This document shows, piece after piece, positions 54,798-62,874 of a stretch of DNA of 64,000 bases. Source of the stretch: Catellatospora citrea. GTDB taxonomy: Bacteria > Actinomycetota > Actinomycetes > Mycobacteriales > Micromonosporaceae. The translations under genes and the position numbers were made by a program. The stretch lies in the NCBI RefSeq assembly GCF_003610235.1, contig NZ_RAPR01000001.1:8060001-8124000 (forward strand), written 5' to 3'. How positions within the stretch are numbered: the first letter of the stretch is position 1; every line of letters starts with the position of its first letter. The notes beneath the pieces are model-generated. The model was given only the letters and a program-made list of their open reading frames with translations, searched no databases and had not been told where the DNA came from.

Positions 54798-55745
54798 GTG
54801 GGCACGATGTTTGCAGTGCGGGCACACGCCCGAGGCGGCCCGGAACAGCTGGTCTACGAGCAGGCACCGCGGCCCGAGCCGGGGCCGGGCGAGGTGCTGG
54901 TGGCCGTCAAAGCCGCCTCGATGACGCCGCAAGAGCTCACCTGGCCCGAAACCTGGACATACACCCCGGACGGGAGCGGACCCGAGCGTACGCCGGTCAT
55001 TCCGTCACACGAGTTCTCCGGCGTCGTCGCGGCGACCGGTCCGGGGGTGGACACGCCCGCGGTCGGCGACGCCGTCTACGGGTTGATCCCGTTCAGCCTC
55101 AACGGGGCGGCAGCCGAGTACGTCACCATGCCCGCCGCCGTCGTGGCCGCCAAACCCGCCACCATCGACCACGATCACGCTGCGGCGCTGCCGCTGGCGG
55201 CACTGACCGCGTGGGAGGCGCTGCGTGAGCACGCCGCGCTGCAGGCCGGCCAGCACATCCTCGTGCTGGGCGGAGCGGGCGGCGTGGGCATGTACGTGGT
55301 GCAGCTCGCCGCCGCACTCGGCGCGCAGGTGAGCGCCACGGCGGCGGCCGCCGACCTGGAGTTCGTCGAAGGACTCGGCGCCGAGCAGGTCATCGACTAC
55401 AAGGACGAACTCCTCGAGGACCATGTCCACGACGTGGACGTGGTGGTCGACCTCGCCGGCGCGGCCGCGCAGGCACGAGCCTGGCCGGTCCTGAAACCGG
55501 GCGGCATCCTGGTCGCCATCTCCACCCCGCCCGACCAGGAGGAGGCCGCCCGCCACGGGGTGCGCGCGACCTACTTCATCGTCAAACCCGACCGGGAGGG
55601 GCTGCGCTCGATCGCGGAGCTCGTCGATGACGGCCGGGTGCGGCCCGTGCTGGACCGTGTGCTGCCCCTGGCCGAGACACGATCAGGCTACGAGGCGCTG
55701 GAGGCCAAACGCCGCGGCAAGATCGTCATACATGTCGCTGACTAG
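54798..55745 (+). CDS. NADP-dependent MDR oxidoreductase (quinone reductase-like)
   Basis: A 315-residue zinc-free medium-chain oxidoreductase. EQLVYEQAPRPEPGPGEVLV and HEFSGVVAATG in the GroES-like half, LGGAGGVGMYVVQLAAALGA as the Rossmann loop, EQVIDYKDE later. Likely reduces quinones or enals with NADPH. GTG 54798 is supported by GAGAGGAG 9 nt upstream; an ATG three codons on is possible. Its stop overlaps the stop of the convergent zinc-ribbon gene by 4 nt. Confidence 0.88.
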   Translation: MGTMFAVRAHARGGPEQLVYEQAPRPEPGPGEVLVAVKAASMTPQELTWPETWTYTPDGSGPERTPVIPSHEFSGVVAATGPGVDTPAVGDAVYGLIPFSLNGAAAEYVTMPAAVVAAKPATIDHDHAAALPLAALTAWEALREHAALQAGQHILVLGGAGGVGMYVVQLAAALGAQVSATAAAADLEFVEGLGAEQVIDYKDELLEDHVHDVDVVVDLAGAAAQARAWPVLKPGGILVAISTPPDQEEAARHGVRATYFIVKPDREGLRSIAELVDDGRVRPVLDRVLPLAETRSGYEALEAKRRGKIVIHVAD

Positions 55746-56215
55746 TCTGACTGCCACAGGCGACTGGTGACGGCTTGCGCGCAAGCCGAGAAGTCAGTGA
55801 TGCGCTCGACGCTCGTCTCGGCATGCGGTAGCGCTGATCGCACGAGGGACTCCACGTGGCGCATCTCGATCTCCAGCCCGCACAGCTGTGGACCCGTGCG
55901 CACCGCCAGAAGGCGTGACACCTCGTCCAGCGAAAGCTTCAGCGCCCCACGTAGTTCCCTCAGCAGCCGAACCCGGTCGGCGCCAGGCACGGTGACCTGC
56001 AGCCCGAACCAGCCGCCCTGGTCTCGAAGCAGCACATAGTCGTCCACGCCGACTAGCACGGCGCGACAGTGCAGTTCGTGGTTCGAGCACATGGCGCAGG
56101 TCACCGAGGAGTCCCAGAGGATGCGCCTGCCATCCAGGTAACCCGTCACTTCGTACGTCGCGGTTCCCCCGCAGGTCGGACAGTCGAACGTGCGGATCGC
56201 GCTCTGGTGCGCCAA
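55742..56215 (-). CDS. Zinc-ribbon hypothetical protein
   Basis: About 157 residues. TTG 56215, one base after the DUF4259 stop, is the most sensible start, as upstream sequence is antisense or out of frame for that gene. The N-terminus carries CPTC and, 28 residues on, CAMC, a four-Cys zinc ribbon, followed by a small alpha/beta region and a helical C-terminus. The function is unknown. Coupled to the DUF4259 gene. Such pairs occur among immunity-like genes of polymorphic toxin loci, but no toxin is seen here. Confidence 0.65.
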   Translation of the reverse strand: MAHQSAIRTFDCPTCGGTATYEVTGYLDGRRILWDSSVTCAMCSNHELHCRAVLVGVDDYVLLRDQGGWFGLQVTVPGADRVRLLRELRGALKLSLDEVSRLLAVRTGPQLCGLEIEMRHVESLVRSALPHAETSVERITDFSACAQAVTSRLWQSD

Positions 56216-56216
56216 C

Positions 56217-56591
56217 CTAGGCCAGCTCGCGTACGGCCAGCTCGTGCAGCTGGTCGAAGGTCCGCACCAGGACGGCCCGCCGCTGCTCCTTGAAGGCGGG
56301 CTTCGGTTCCAGCCCGTCGATGGCCGCGTCCCACACGGCCAGGTACCGCGCCTTCCAATCGGCGATGACCTCGGGATCGGGCAGGCAGGCCCCGACAAGG
56401 CCCTGCAGTGCGATGAGGTGCAGCAGTTCGAGGTTGCACGGCACCGCGACGCCCCAGTACTCGTCGGGTTCGATCCGGACGGGGTCGCCGGACATAGCTT
56501 CGGCCACCTCGGTGATGAGCCGGTCGGTCACCATCGACAGGTGATCGGCTGCGGTGTCGTCGTCGAAGTTGCCGCTGCCCCAGGTCCCCAT
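56217..56591 (-). CDS. DUF4259 domain protein
   Basis: A 124-residue protein with the family's opening MGTWGSGNFDDDTAADHL and a following helical body. DUF4259 proteins are widespread in actinomycetes, of unknown function, often found singly or with immunity-like genes. ATG 56591. Directly followed by the zinc-ribbon gene with a 1-nt gap. Confidence 0.88.
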   Translation of the reverse strand: MGTWGSGNFDDDTAADHLSMVTDRLITEVAEAMSGDPVRIEPDEYWGVAVPCNLELLHLIALQGLVGACLPDPEVIADWKARYLAVWDAAIDGLEPKPAFKEQRRAVLVRTFDQLHELAVRELA

Positions 56592-56695
56592 GTCCGCCCT
56601 CCCGACGACAGATGTCGGCGAGCAGCGTACCCAATGTGAGTTTGACTGCTGAGTGCCAACAGGACTCGGGGCCGGGTTGCGATAGCCTGTCGGCC

Positions 56696-57172
56696 GTGGC
56701 CGGAACGACCTTGAGTTTCCTGACTTCCTGTGCCGCTGAGCAGTCGGAGCAGGTCCTCGTGGAGGAGTTGGCGGCCGTGGGCATGACCCGGGACGAGGGC
56801 TACCCGGGCTACTGGTTCACCGCGGGCGGGCTGGCTTATGAGTACTGGCTCCAGGCACCGGACTGCGAGATCGAGCCGGCGGAGCTGCAGCTCATCGCGA
56901 AGATCGCCGGCGCGGCCATGCGGTGCGACGTCGTGCTGCACACCCTCGTCAGCGACCCGACCGACGGACCCGCCCTGGCCCGCATCGCCCAGCGGGTGGC
57001 AGGGCGGACCGACGGCTGGGTGTTCATCGAGTTCCGAGTTCCGCCCTCGGCGCTCCTGCTGCGCCACCTGTCGAGCGTGGGCCGCTGCATCGAAGTCGGC
57101 AACGCCGCCTACCTGGACGCGGCGGCCATGGAGGCCTGGCTGGCTCACCCTGACTATCACTTCGTCAAGTGA
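56696..57172 (+). CDS. Hypothetical protein
   Basis: About 158 residues from GTG 56696, with no ribosome site but a TAGCCT box (56683-56688) 7 nt ahead, so possibly leaderless; the frame is open back to 56612. A compact alpha/beta protein (TLSFLTSCAAEQ, VFIEFRVPPSALLLRHL, AYLDAAAMEAWLAH). Not recognised. Divergent from the DUF4259 gene and convergent with the phytase-like gene, with a shared terminator. Confidence 0.65.
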   Translation: MAGTTLSFLTSCAAEQSEQVLVEELAAVGMTRDEGYPGYWFTAGGLAYEYWLQAPDCEIEPAELQLIAKIAGAAMRCDVVLHTLVSDPTDGPALARIAQRVAGRTDGWVFIEFRVPPSALLLRHLSSVGRCIEVGNAAYLDAAAMEAWLAHPDYHFVK

Positions 57173-57210
57173 GCCTCATCGCCGTTGGCAGGCACATGGT
57201 GTGGCACCAA

Positions 57211-57253
57211 CGTGCGGCCGGGTCCGGGAGTGTGGTCCGGACCCGGCCGCACG
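57211..57253. terminator. Convergent 17-bp hairpin terminator
   Basis: A perfect 17-bp stem (57211-57227 with 57237-57253, arm CGTGCGGCCGGGTCCGG) and a 9-nt loop, between convergent genes ending at 57172 and 57257. Confidence 0.88.
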
Positions 57254-57256
57254 GGT

Positions 57257-58474
57257 TCAGTCGAGCACGCGGTGGTCGGCGTGCAGGGAGCGGTCGAGGC
57301 GGATGGTGATGAACTCGTTGTCGTCCGGGCGGCCCGGGGTGCGACCCGAGGAGAACGGGAAGTTGTTGTCGTTCAGTACGGCCAGCGTCCGGTTGTCGAG
57401 GATGAGCACGTCCTCGATCGTCTGGAACGGGAAGCGGAACGTGTCGGCGGTGCCGCCCAGGTGCTTCGGGTCGGCGATGTTCAGCAGGTCGGCGACCAGC
57501 GTCTTGTCGACCTGGCCGTTCCGGTCGCGGTCGGCCAGGTCCACGAGGTAGATCTTCTTGAACGCGGCCGCGTCGCCCTGGTTGTTGTCCCGCTCGATGA
57601 CCAGGAAACGCTGCTTGTCGACGGCGATGAAGTCGCCGATGGCGTTGGCGGGCGACTCCAGCTGGTACGTCCAGCGCTTGGCGGTGTACGCGTTCGCGCC
57701 GCGGTCGAACTGGTTGATCCGCAGGGCCCCCGCGGTGTCACCGCTGACCGTGCCCTCCAGCAGCGGGTACAGGTACTTGCCGTCGACCGAGGCGGCCATG
57801 CCCTCGAAGCCCTTGCTGCTGCCCAGGTTCGCGGTCACGCCGAGCCGCGCGGCGCTCTCCGGGGCGTTGACGCCCGGCAGCGGCACCGGCGCGGCCAGCA
57901 GCCGCCCGGCCCGGTCGAAGTGCAGCAGGTACGGACCGAACTCGTCGCCGATCCAGTAGCTGCCGTCCTTGGCCTTGACGATCGACTCGACGTCGAAGTC
58001 GGCACCGGTCAGCACACGGTCGGCGCGGGTCAGCGGCCAGGACACGAACCCGGCCGGGTCGGTCAGGTTGACGCCGCCGACGACGTCGACGCCACGGGTG
58101 CCGAAGTCGGGGATGACGCGCTGGACGCGCAGCACGAAGTCGCCGCTGTTGTTGATGTTGCCGTAGCCGTTGTCCGACAGCACGTCGTAGCTGCCGTCAC
58201 TGTTGCGGGCGATGCCGCTGAAGCCCTGCACGGGCTGGTCGGCAAAGGGCGGCGTGACCCCGTTGACCGGGGTGGTGCCGAGCAGCGAACCGGACGGGTC
58301 GCTGGCGGGCACGAAGGTCAGCGCGGGCAGCTTGGCGAAGCCGGTCAGCACGGCCGGCCCGAAGTCGCCGGACCGCTCCGCCTCGGCCGGGGCCGCCGAA
58401 CCGCCGGTGGGCAGGGCGACCGCCAGGGTGAGCACGGTCAGGCCGGTCAGGGCCAGCCGGGGCAGACGTGTCAT
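57257..58474 (-). CDS. Secreted phytase-like esterase (esterase-like activity of phytase family)
   Basis: A 405-residue exported protein. Signal peptide MTRLPRLALTGLTVLTLAVA with cleavage near residue 28. The mature part is a phytase-like beta-propeller (PF13449): FSGIARNSDGSYDVLSDNGYG, DVESIVKAKDGSYWIGDEFGP, GFEGMAASVDGKYLYPLLEG, DVLILDNRTLAVLNDNNFP. Probably releases phosphate or cleaves esters outside the cell. The ATG at 58474 follows GAGGAGG. Confidence 0.9.
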   Translation of the reverse strand: MTRLPRLALTGLTVLTLAVALPTGGSAAPAEAERSGDFGPAVLTGFAKLPALTFVPASDPSGSLLGTTPVNGVTPPFADQPVQGFSGIARNSDGSYDVLSDNGYGNINNSGDFVLRVQRVIPDFGTRGVDVVGGVNLTDPAGFVSWPLTRADRVLTGADFDVESIVKAKDGSYWIGDEFGPYLLHFDRAGRLLAAPVPLPGVNAPESAARLGVTANLGSSKGFEGMAASVDGKYLYPLLEGTVSGDTAGALRINQFDRGANAYTAKRWTYQLESPANAIGDFIAVDKQRFLVIERDNNQGDAAAFKKIYLVDLADRDRNGQVDKTLVADLLNIADPKHLGGTADTFRFPFQTIEDVLILDNRTLAVLNDNNFPFSSGRTPGRPDDNEFITIRLDRSLHADHRVLD

Positions 58475-58591
58475 GAATCCTCCTCGAACGGGTAATCGAC
58501 CCGGACGTTAGACATCCCGGTTGAACCCGCCGAGAACGTCCGCTCAACGGCGTATGGAGATCACCGTGCGGGCGCACCGTGCGCCGGCCGG

Positions 58592-58963
58592 TCAGGCGTG
58601 GTGCACGCGCGCCTGCTTCGCGAGTTTGTACTGCAGCTGCCGCAGGGTTCTCATCGTCTCCTCGTCGGACAGGCCGGTGGTGGTCGACCACTCATATCCC
58701 GATCCGAAGATGTCGCTGGCGAAGACGATCTCAGTAGCGAGCAGCGACCGTCGCCAGTCCTGGCGGCTGAGCGGTTGTCCAGCCTTGATGGCCGCTCTGA
58801 GGCGGCTGGTCTGCTGGTACATGTCCGCGACTCCCTGAAAGCCCATCGCCACTGCGAGTGCGTCAGTGGCGTGGGCGGGCCCGCCCCACTCGCCGAAGCC
58901 GCGGACGAGCAGGTGGCGTTCGGCGTCGGTCAGGTCGATCGATACTGGATCTTCGGAGGTCAC
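58592..58963 (-). CDS. Hypothetical protein
   Basis: About 123 residues from GTG 58963 (TTG 58981 is possible). Helical and soluble (LTDAERHLLVRGFGEWGGPAH, LRTLRQLQYKLAKQARVHH). No recognised family; the style resembles small actinobacterial DUF proteins that accompany contact-dependent toxin/immunity loci. In line with the SseB-like gene upstream. Confidence 0.6.
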   Translation of the reverse strand: MTSEDPVSIDLTDAERHLLVRGFGEWGGPAHATDALAVAMGFQGVADMYQQTSRLRAAIKAGQPLSRQDWRRSLLATEIVFASDIFGSGYEWSTTTGLSDEETMRTLRQLQYKLAKQARVHHA

Positions 58964-58996
58964 GTGGCGATCATGCCGCAATCCCTGGTGGTGGGC

Positions 58997-59440
58997 TCAG
59001 CGACGGCGCCACCAGGGCCGCCGGGGCGTGTCCGCGGCGACCGGCGCGACCAGCGCCTGGGCCATCTCCTTGCTGATCACCTGCGAGATCTCCCTGGTGG
59101 CGCAGTTGACGAGGATGCCGTGGCAGTCCGGAGCGGCGGCGGCCATCCGCAGCACGTCCTCGCCGCGTAACCCAGCGTTGAAGCGCGGGCCGTAGGTGCG
59201 CAGGAAGGCCTCCGGGTCGGCGTAGGTCATGATCCGCGAACGTCCGTCGTGGTAGGACGTGCTCGCGATCCTGAGGCTGCCGTCGGACATCACGGCGGTG
59301 TTGCCTTCGCTCGGTGGCAGGTTGTCGGACATCACGCCGACCATGGAGACGCGGAACAGCGTGACGAACCGTTCGAAGGTCTCCGCGTTCTGGACTTCGG
59401 CATGTGCTACCAGGGCGTCGGACAGCGGCGTGTCGGTCAT
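58997..59440 (-). CDS. SseB-family protein
   Basis: A 147-residue protein resembling the N-terminal SseB domain: LSDALVAHAEVQNAETFERFVTL, a central strand pair with GSLRIAS, and YADPEAFLRTYG, then ILVNCATREISQVI. SseB-like domains are accessory proteins of uncertain role in secretion and immunity contexts. ATG 59440; no strong ribosome site. A basic tail ends the protein. Confidence 0.7.
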   Translation of the reverse strand: MTDTPLSDALVAHAEVQNAETFERFVTLFRVSMVGVMSDNLPPSEGNTAVMSDGSLRIASTSYHDGRSRIMTYADPEAFLRTYGPRFNAGLRGEDVLRMAAAAPDCHGILVNCATREISQVISKEMAQALVAPVAADTPRRPWWRRR

Positions 59441-59505
59441 GCGGCAAGACGATAAGGGAGATCCGCTCGACCCGTGGGGCGACGGCCTCGGCCATACTCT
59501 GCTGG

Positions 59506-59988
59506 ATGAGCACTCTCTACCTTGCCCGGGTGCTGGGGCACGAACCGGTGGTCGTGGTCGAGTGCGTGACCGTGCACCCCGATGCGGGCCTGCCGCCTCA
59601 CGCAGCCGATCAGGAGAGCCGGGACGCCGCGCGGCGGTTCGTGTTGCGCCTGCTTGCCGATGGTGACGAGGCGGGCGACGACGAGGACATGGAGCAGGCC
59701 CTGGCTCGCCGGGACGCCGCCGACGACGGCGGCTTCGTCGCCGAAGCCGTGCCCGGTGTCCGGCGGGTGCGGGTGCTCGACATCGGGTTCGACGACGCAT
59801 TCTGGCAGGAGCACCGCGACCAGTGGTGGGCCACGGCCGAGGTGGTGCCGGGCGTGCCGGTGCGGGAATGGCTGGCACAGCCCAGCGACTCGTGCCCGTA
59901 CCAGGTGGCGGTGTTCGAGGCGGTGCTGCGACCGGGCGTGCTGCGCCGCCCGCGCCGGGAGGCGTTCGCCAGCACGGCGTACTGGTGA
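59506..59988 (+). CDS. Hypothetical protein
   Basis: A 160-residue acidic soluble protein (DGDEAGDDEDMEQALARRDAA in the middle), alpha/beta in style, ending RRPRREAFASTAYW. ATG 59506; a TACTCT box at 59495-59500 lies 5 nt upstream, so the message may be leaderless. Not recognised. Convergent with the phospholipase D family gene (4-bp gap). Confidence 0.65.
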   Translation: MSTLYLARVLGHEPVVVVECVTVHPDAGLPPHAADQESRDAARRFVLRLLADGDEAGDDEDMEQALARRDAADDGGFVAEAVPGVRRVRVLDIGFDDAFWQEHRDQWWATAEVVPGVPVREWLAQPSDSCPYQVAVFEAVLRPGVLRRPRREAFASTAYW

Positions 59989-59992
59989 ACGG

Positions 59993-61552
59993 TCAGAAGC
60001 GGTTGCGCACGCGCATGGTGCTGGGGCGGCCGTCCGGGTCGCAGATCAGCTCGTAGACGAGCCGGGCGGGCAACCGTCGCCAGCCGCGCACCTTCGGCGG
60101 CTGGTAGCGGCGCAGCCGGGTCCGCGGGCGCGGGCCGGCCCGGCCGGACGCGTGCCAGTCGTCCAGTTCCCGCGCCGCGGCCGCGAACAGGTCGAACGCC
60201 GTCCGCGCATCGCGCAGCCGCGGGTCGGGCCCGTCCCCGCCGAGGTGCTCGCTCATCAGTTCCAACCGCAGGTCCCGGGCGTATGCCGGGTCGGCGGACT
60301 CGTCCACCACGGCGCAGGTCAGTTCGGAGTCGTAGGTCCAGGACCGCAGGTTGAAGTTGTCCGACCCGACCGTCGCCCACGCGTCGTCGACGATGCAGGA
60401 TTTCGCGTGCACGTAGATCGGCGTCCCGGCGGCGTTCTCCAGGCCGTACACCGCGACCCGGTCGCCGCCCGCCTTGCCGAGCACCTTCATGGCCTGCTTG
60501 CGTCCCCACGACTCGGCCCGCGAGACGGCGGGGGAGGCCGCGTCCGGCGCGAGCGGCACCACGCAGATCAGCCGCAGCTCCGGGTTGTCCCGCAGGGCCT
60601 GCGCGAACGGCCGGATGACCCGCGCGGACCACAGGTACTGGTCCTCGACGTAGATGAGCTGCTGGGCGCGGGCGAGCGCCTTGAGGTAACCGCGGGCGAT
60701 GCTGCGCTCGCCGCGCGGCGCGAACGGGTAGCGCCCGAGTCGCCGCCGCGGGTAGGTGCGCAGGGTCTGCACGCTGTGCGGGCCGCGGGCGGGCGGGTCG
60801 GGCAGCGGCGCGGGCAGCGCGGGGACCTCGGTGCGCAGCCGGGACAGCTTGTCGCGGATCCAGTCGATCAGGTTGAGGGACAGTGCGCTGGGGTCGTCCC
60901 AGCGTTCCCGGAACACGTGCTCGACGTCGCCGACCGCCGGTCCGCGCAGTTCGAGCTGGATGTCGTGCCAGGGCGGGTTGGGGCCGTAGACCTCGGCCAT
61001 CGGCGGGGCGAGCGGGTCGCCGCGGTGTGCGGCGTCGTCGTTGCGGCCGCGGCACAGGTCGATGCCGCCGACGAACGCGACGTCGCGGTCCGGGCGGCCC
61101 GGGTGGCGTACCACGAAGAGTTTCTGGTGGTGCGAGCCGCCGAAGCGGACCCGCATGTCGAGCAGCACGTGCGCGCCGGCGGCCTGCAGCTCCTCGGCGA
61201 GCTGGCGGTTGCTCGGGGAGCTGAAGTGCAGCCAGTCCGGGTGCGAGCGCCACAGCAGGCCGTACACCTGCACGCCGCGCCGCGCGGCGTCGCCGAGCAC
61301 CTTGGTGACCTGGGTGCGCGGCCCGTCGAGCTTCTCGTCGGGGTCGCCGCGCCAGTCGGTGAACATGACGACGTCCCCGGCCCGCGTGCCGTCGAGCACG
61401 TCGACGAGCGTGCTGAAGTACGTCGCCCCGTGCACCAGTGGGCGGGCCAGGTTTCCCCGGCTCCAGGCGAGTCCGTCGCCGCGGCGCCGGTCGACGCCGG
61501 TGGCCGGGTTGCCGCGCTCGTCGGCGGACAGGAACCAGGAGTCGGGGGTCAC
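59993..61552 (-). CDS. Phospholipase D family phosphodiesterase
   Basis: About 519 residues from GTG 61552 (opening TPDSWFLSADERGNP, the usual family start); a GTG at 61642 would add 30 residues. Two HKD motifs are seen: HHQKLFVV with D later, and YVHAKSCIVDDAWATVGSDN. The enzyme would form a phospho-His intermediate and hydrolyse or transfer phosphodiesters of lipids, e.g. cardiolipin-synthase-like or cytoplasmic PLD. No signal peptide. Confidence 0.88.
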   Translation of the reverse strand: MTPDSWFLSADERGNPATGVDRRRGDGLAWSRGNLARPLVHGATYFSTLVDVLDGTRAGDVVMFTDWRGDPDEKLDGPRTQVTKVLGDAARRGVQVYGLLWRSHPDWLHFSSPSNRQLAEELQAAGAHVLLDMRVRFGGSHHQKLFVVRHPGRPDRDVAFVGGIDLCRGRNDDAAHRGDPLAPPMAEVYGPNPPWHDIQLELRGPAVGDVEHVFRERWDDPSALSLNLIDWIRDKLSRLRTEVPALPAPLPDPPARGPHSVQTLRTYPRRRLGRYPFAPRGERSIARGYLKALARAQQLIYVEDQYLWSARVIRPFAQALRDNPELRLICVVPLAPDAASPAVSRAESWGRKQAMKVLGKAGGDRVAVYGLENAAGTPIYVHAKSCIVDDAWATVGSDNFNLRSWTYDSELTCAVVDESADPAYARDLRLELMSEHLGGDGPDPRLRDARTAFDLFAAAARELDDWHASGRAGPRPRTRLRRYQPPKVRGWRRLPARLVYELICDPDGRPSTMRVRNRF

Positions 61553-61679
61553 GCCAGCGACCGTACCCGCGTCGGGAGTGTCGAATCCCGCCCCGTCGGA
61601 AAGGAGATCGCCGTCTCCGGTCAGAAAGTGGTGCCAGACCACGCATTCCGACCGGAAACAGCGATCATGCCCCGAGCCG

Positions 61680-62663
61680 TCAGACGGCCCTGGCCACCGC
61701 GATGGTCGCGTCGAGGCGTGGGCCGGCCTCGTAGAACATGTACTCCACGCCGCCGTCGGTGCCGAAGCTCGCGGCGGCGCTGCGGCCCCGGTCGGGCGCG
61801 CCGTCCATGGCGTAGTGGAAGACGCCGAGGTGCACCTCGCGGTCGAAGCTGTTGCCGACCTCGGTGAGGTACATGTCGCCGCCGTTGCCGTGGTAGACGA
61901 CGTACGCGGTGTTGTTGCGCTTGAGCACGTGCGGCGCGGCGATGTCGACCTGCCCGTCGGGGCCGGGCGTGACCAGCGGCGTCGGGTCGAAGGAGAAGGT
62001 CTTGCCGTCGTTCGACCAGCCCCAGAAGATCTTGCGGGTGCCGTTGGTGACGCCCATGAACACCATCACGTACTTGTTGCCCAGGCCGGGCACGGCGTGC
62101 TCGAAGACGCGGGCGTACGAGGTCTCGGTGCAGTTGGGGATGACCCCGGTGTGCAGCACCCGCCCGAAGTACGTGAAGTGCACGCCGTCGGTGGACCAGG
62201 CCATCCGGGTGGTGTTGTTCTCGCCGTGGAAGTACAGGTAGAACTTGCTGTTCGCGGCGTTCCAGATGACGTGCGCGCTCGACACGTGGCTGACCGAGTA
62301 GTGCGGCGACCAGTTGTTCGAGATGATCGGGTTGTTCGGGTACTCGGTGAACTGGCCGCTCAGGGAGTTGCCGTAGGCCAGGCAGATGCCGCCGGGCGCG
62401 TCGTGCGGGGCGTAGTACAGGTAGTACCTGCCCAGCGGTGAGGCGATCTTGTCGTACACCCCGCGGATGCACGGGAAGATCAACTCGCCCGTGGGGTTGT
62501 AGCGCAGGTTGGCCTTGTTGAACGGGGTCCCGAGGTACTGGTACGTCGGGAATCCCGCGGGCGCGGCGTGGGCCGGGCTGCCCAGTGCCGTCCCGGTGAG
62601 CCCGCCTGCCGCCGCGGCTGCGCCCGCGACCAGCAGTTGCCGGCGATTGAGGAGCGGTTTCAT
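61680..62663 (-). CDS. Tat-exported five-bladed beta-propeller glycosidase-like protein (GH43/GH32-like)
   Basis: A 327-residue exported protein. Twin-arginine signal NRRQLLVAGAAAAAGG with cleavage after AHA near residue 33. The mature chain is a beta-propeller of the type shared by GH43/GH32/GH130 enzymes (YYLYYAPHD, AHVIWNAANSKFYLYFHGEN, RMAWSTDGVHFTYFG, YVMVFMGVTNGTRKIFWGWS). Acts on an extracellular sugar polymer or oligosaccharide. Divergent from the LacI regulator, with an operator 77 bp upstream. Confidence 0.82.
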   Translation of the reverse strand: MKPLLNRRQLLVAGAAAAAGGLTGTALGSPAHAAPAGFPTYQYLGTPFNKANLRYNPTGELIFPCIRGVYDKIASPLGRYYLYYAPHDAPGGICLAYGNSLSGQFTEYPNNPIISNNWSPHYSVSHVSSAHVIWNAANSKFYLYFHGENNTTRMAWSTDGVHFTYFGRVLHTGVIPNCTETSYARVFEHAVPGLGNKYVMVFMGVTNGTRKIFWGWSNDGKTFSFDPTPLVTPGPDGQVDIAAPHVLKRNNTAYVVYHGNGGDMYLTEVGNSFDREVHLGVFHYAMDGAPDRGRSAAASFGTDGGVEYMFYEAGPRLDATIAVARAV

Positions 62664-62740
62664 CGGTGGTCCTTCCCATCGATGGATATAACCGAAAGTA
62701 ACGGTGAGTCTCGGGCTCGCGGCGCTCGGGCGTCAAGGGG

Positions 62741-62754
62741 CTAATACGAATTAG
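62741..62754. promoter_or_regulatory. LacI-type operator, proximal to glycosidase gene
   Basis: CTAATACGAATTAG, a near-perfect palindrome that shares its outer half-sites with the second site 99 bp away. Lies 77 bp upstream of the glycosidase-like gene. Confidence 0.75.
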
Positions 62755-62839
62755 TTCAGGAACTTCGGTGGGGGCGATTTTCGTTGTGGGCCTTGACGAA
62801 GCGCCCGGAAGGCCGCAGGATCTCATCTCACCGAAACAA

Positions 62840-62853
62840 CTAATGCGCATTAG
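62840..62853. promoter_or_regulatory. LacI-type operator, proximal to regulator gene
   Basis: CTAATGCGCATTAG, a perfect 14-bp palindrome 21 bp upstream of the LacI-family start, suitable for autorepression and looping with the site at 62741. Confidence 0.8.
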
Positions 62854-62874
62854 CCCGAGGATTGGACACGCACC

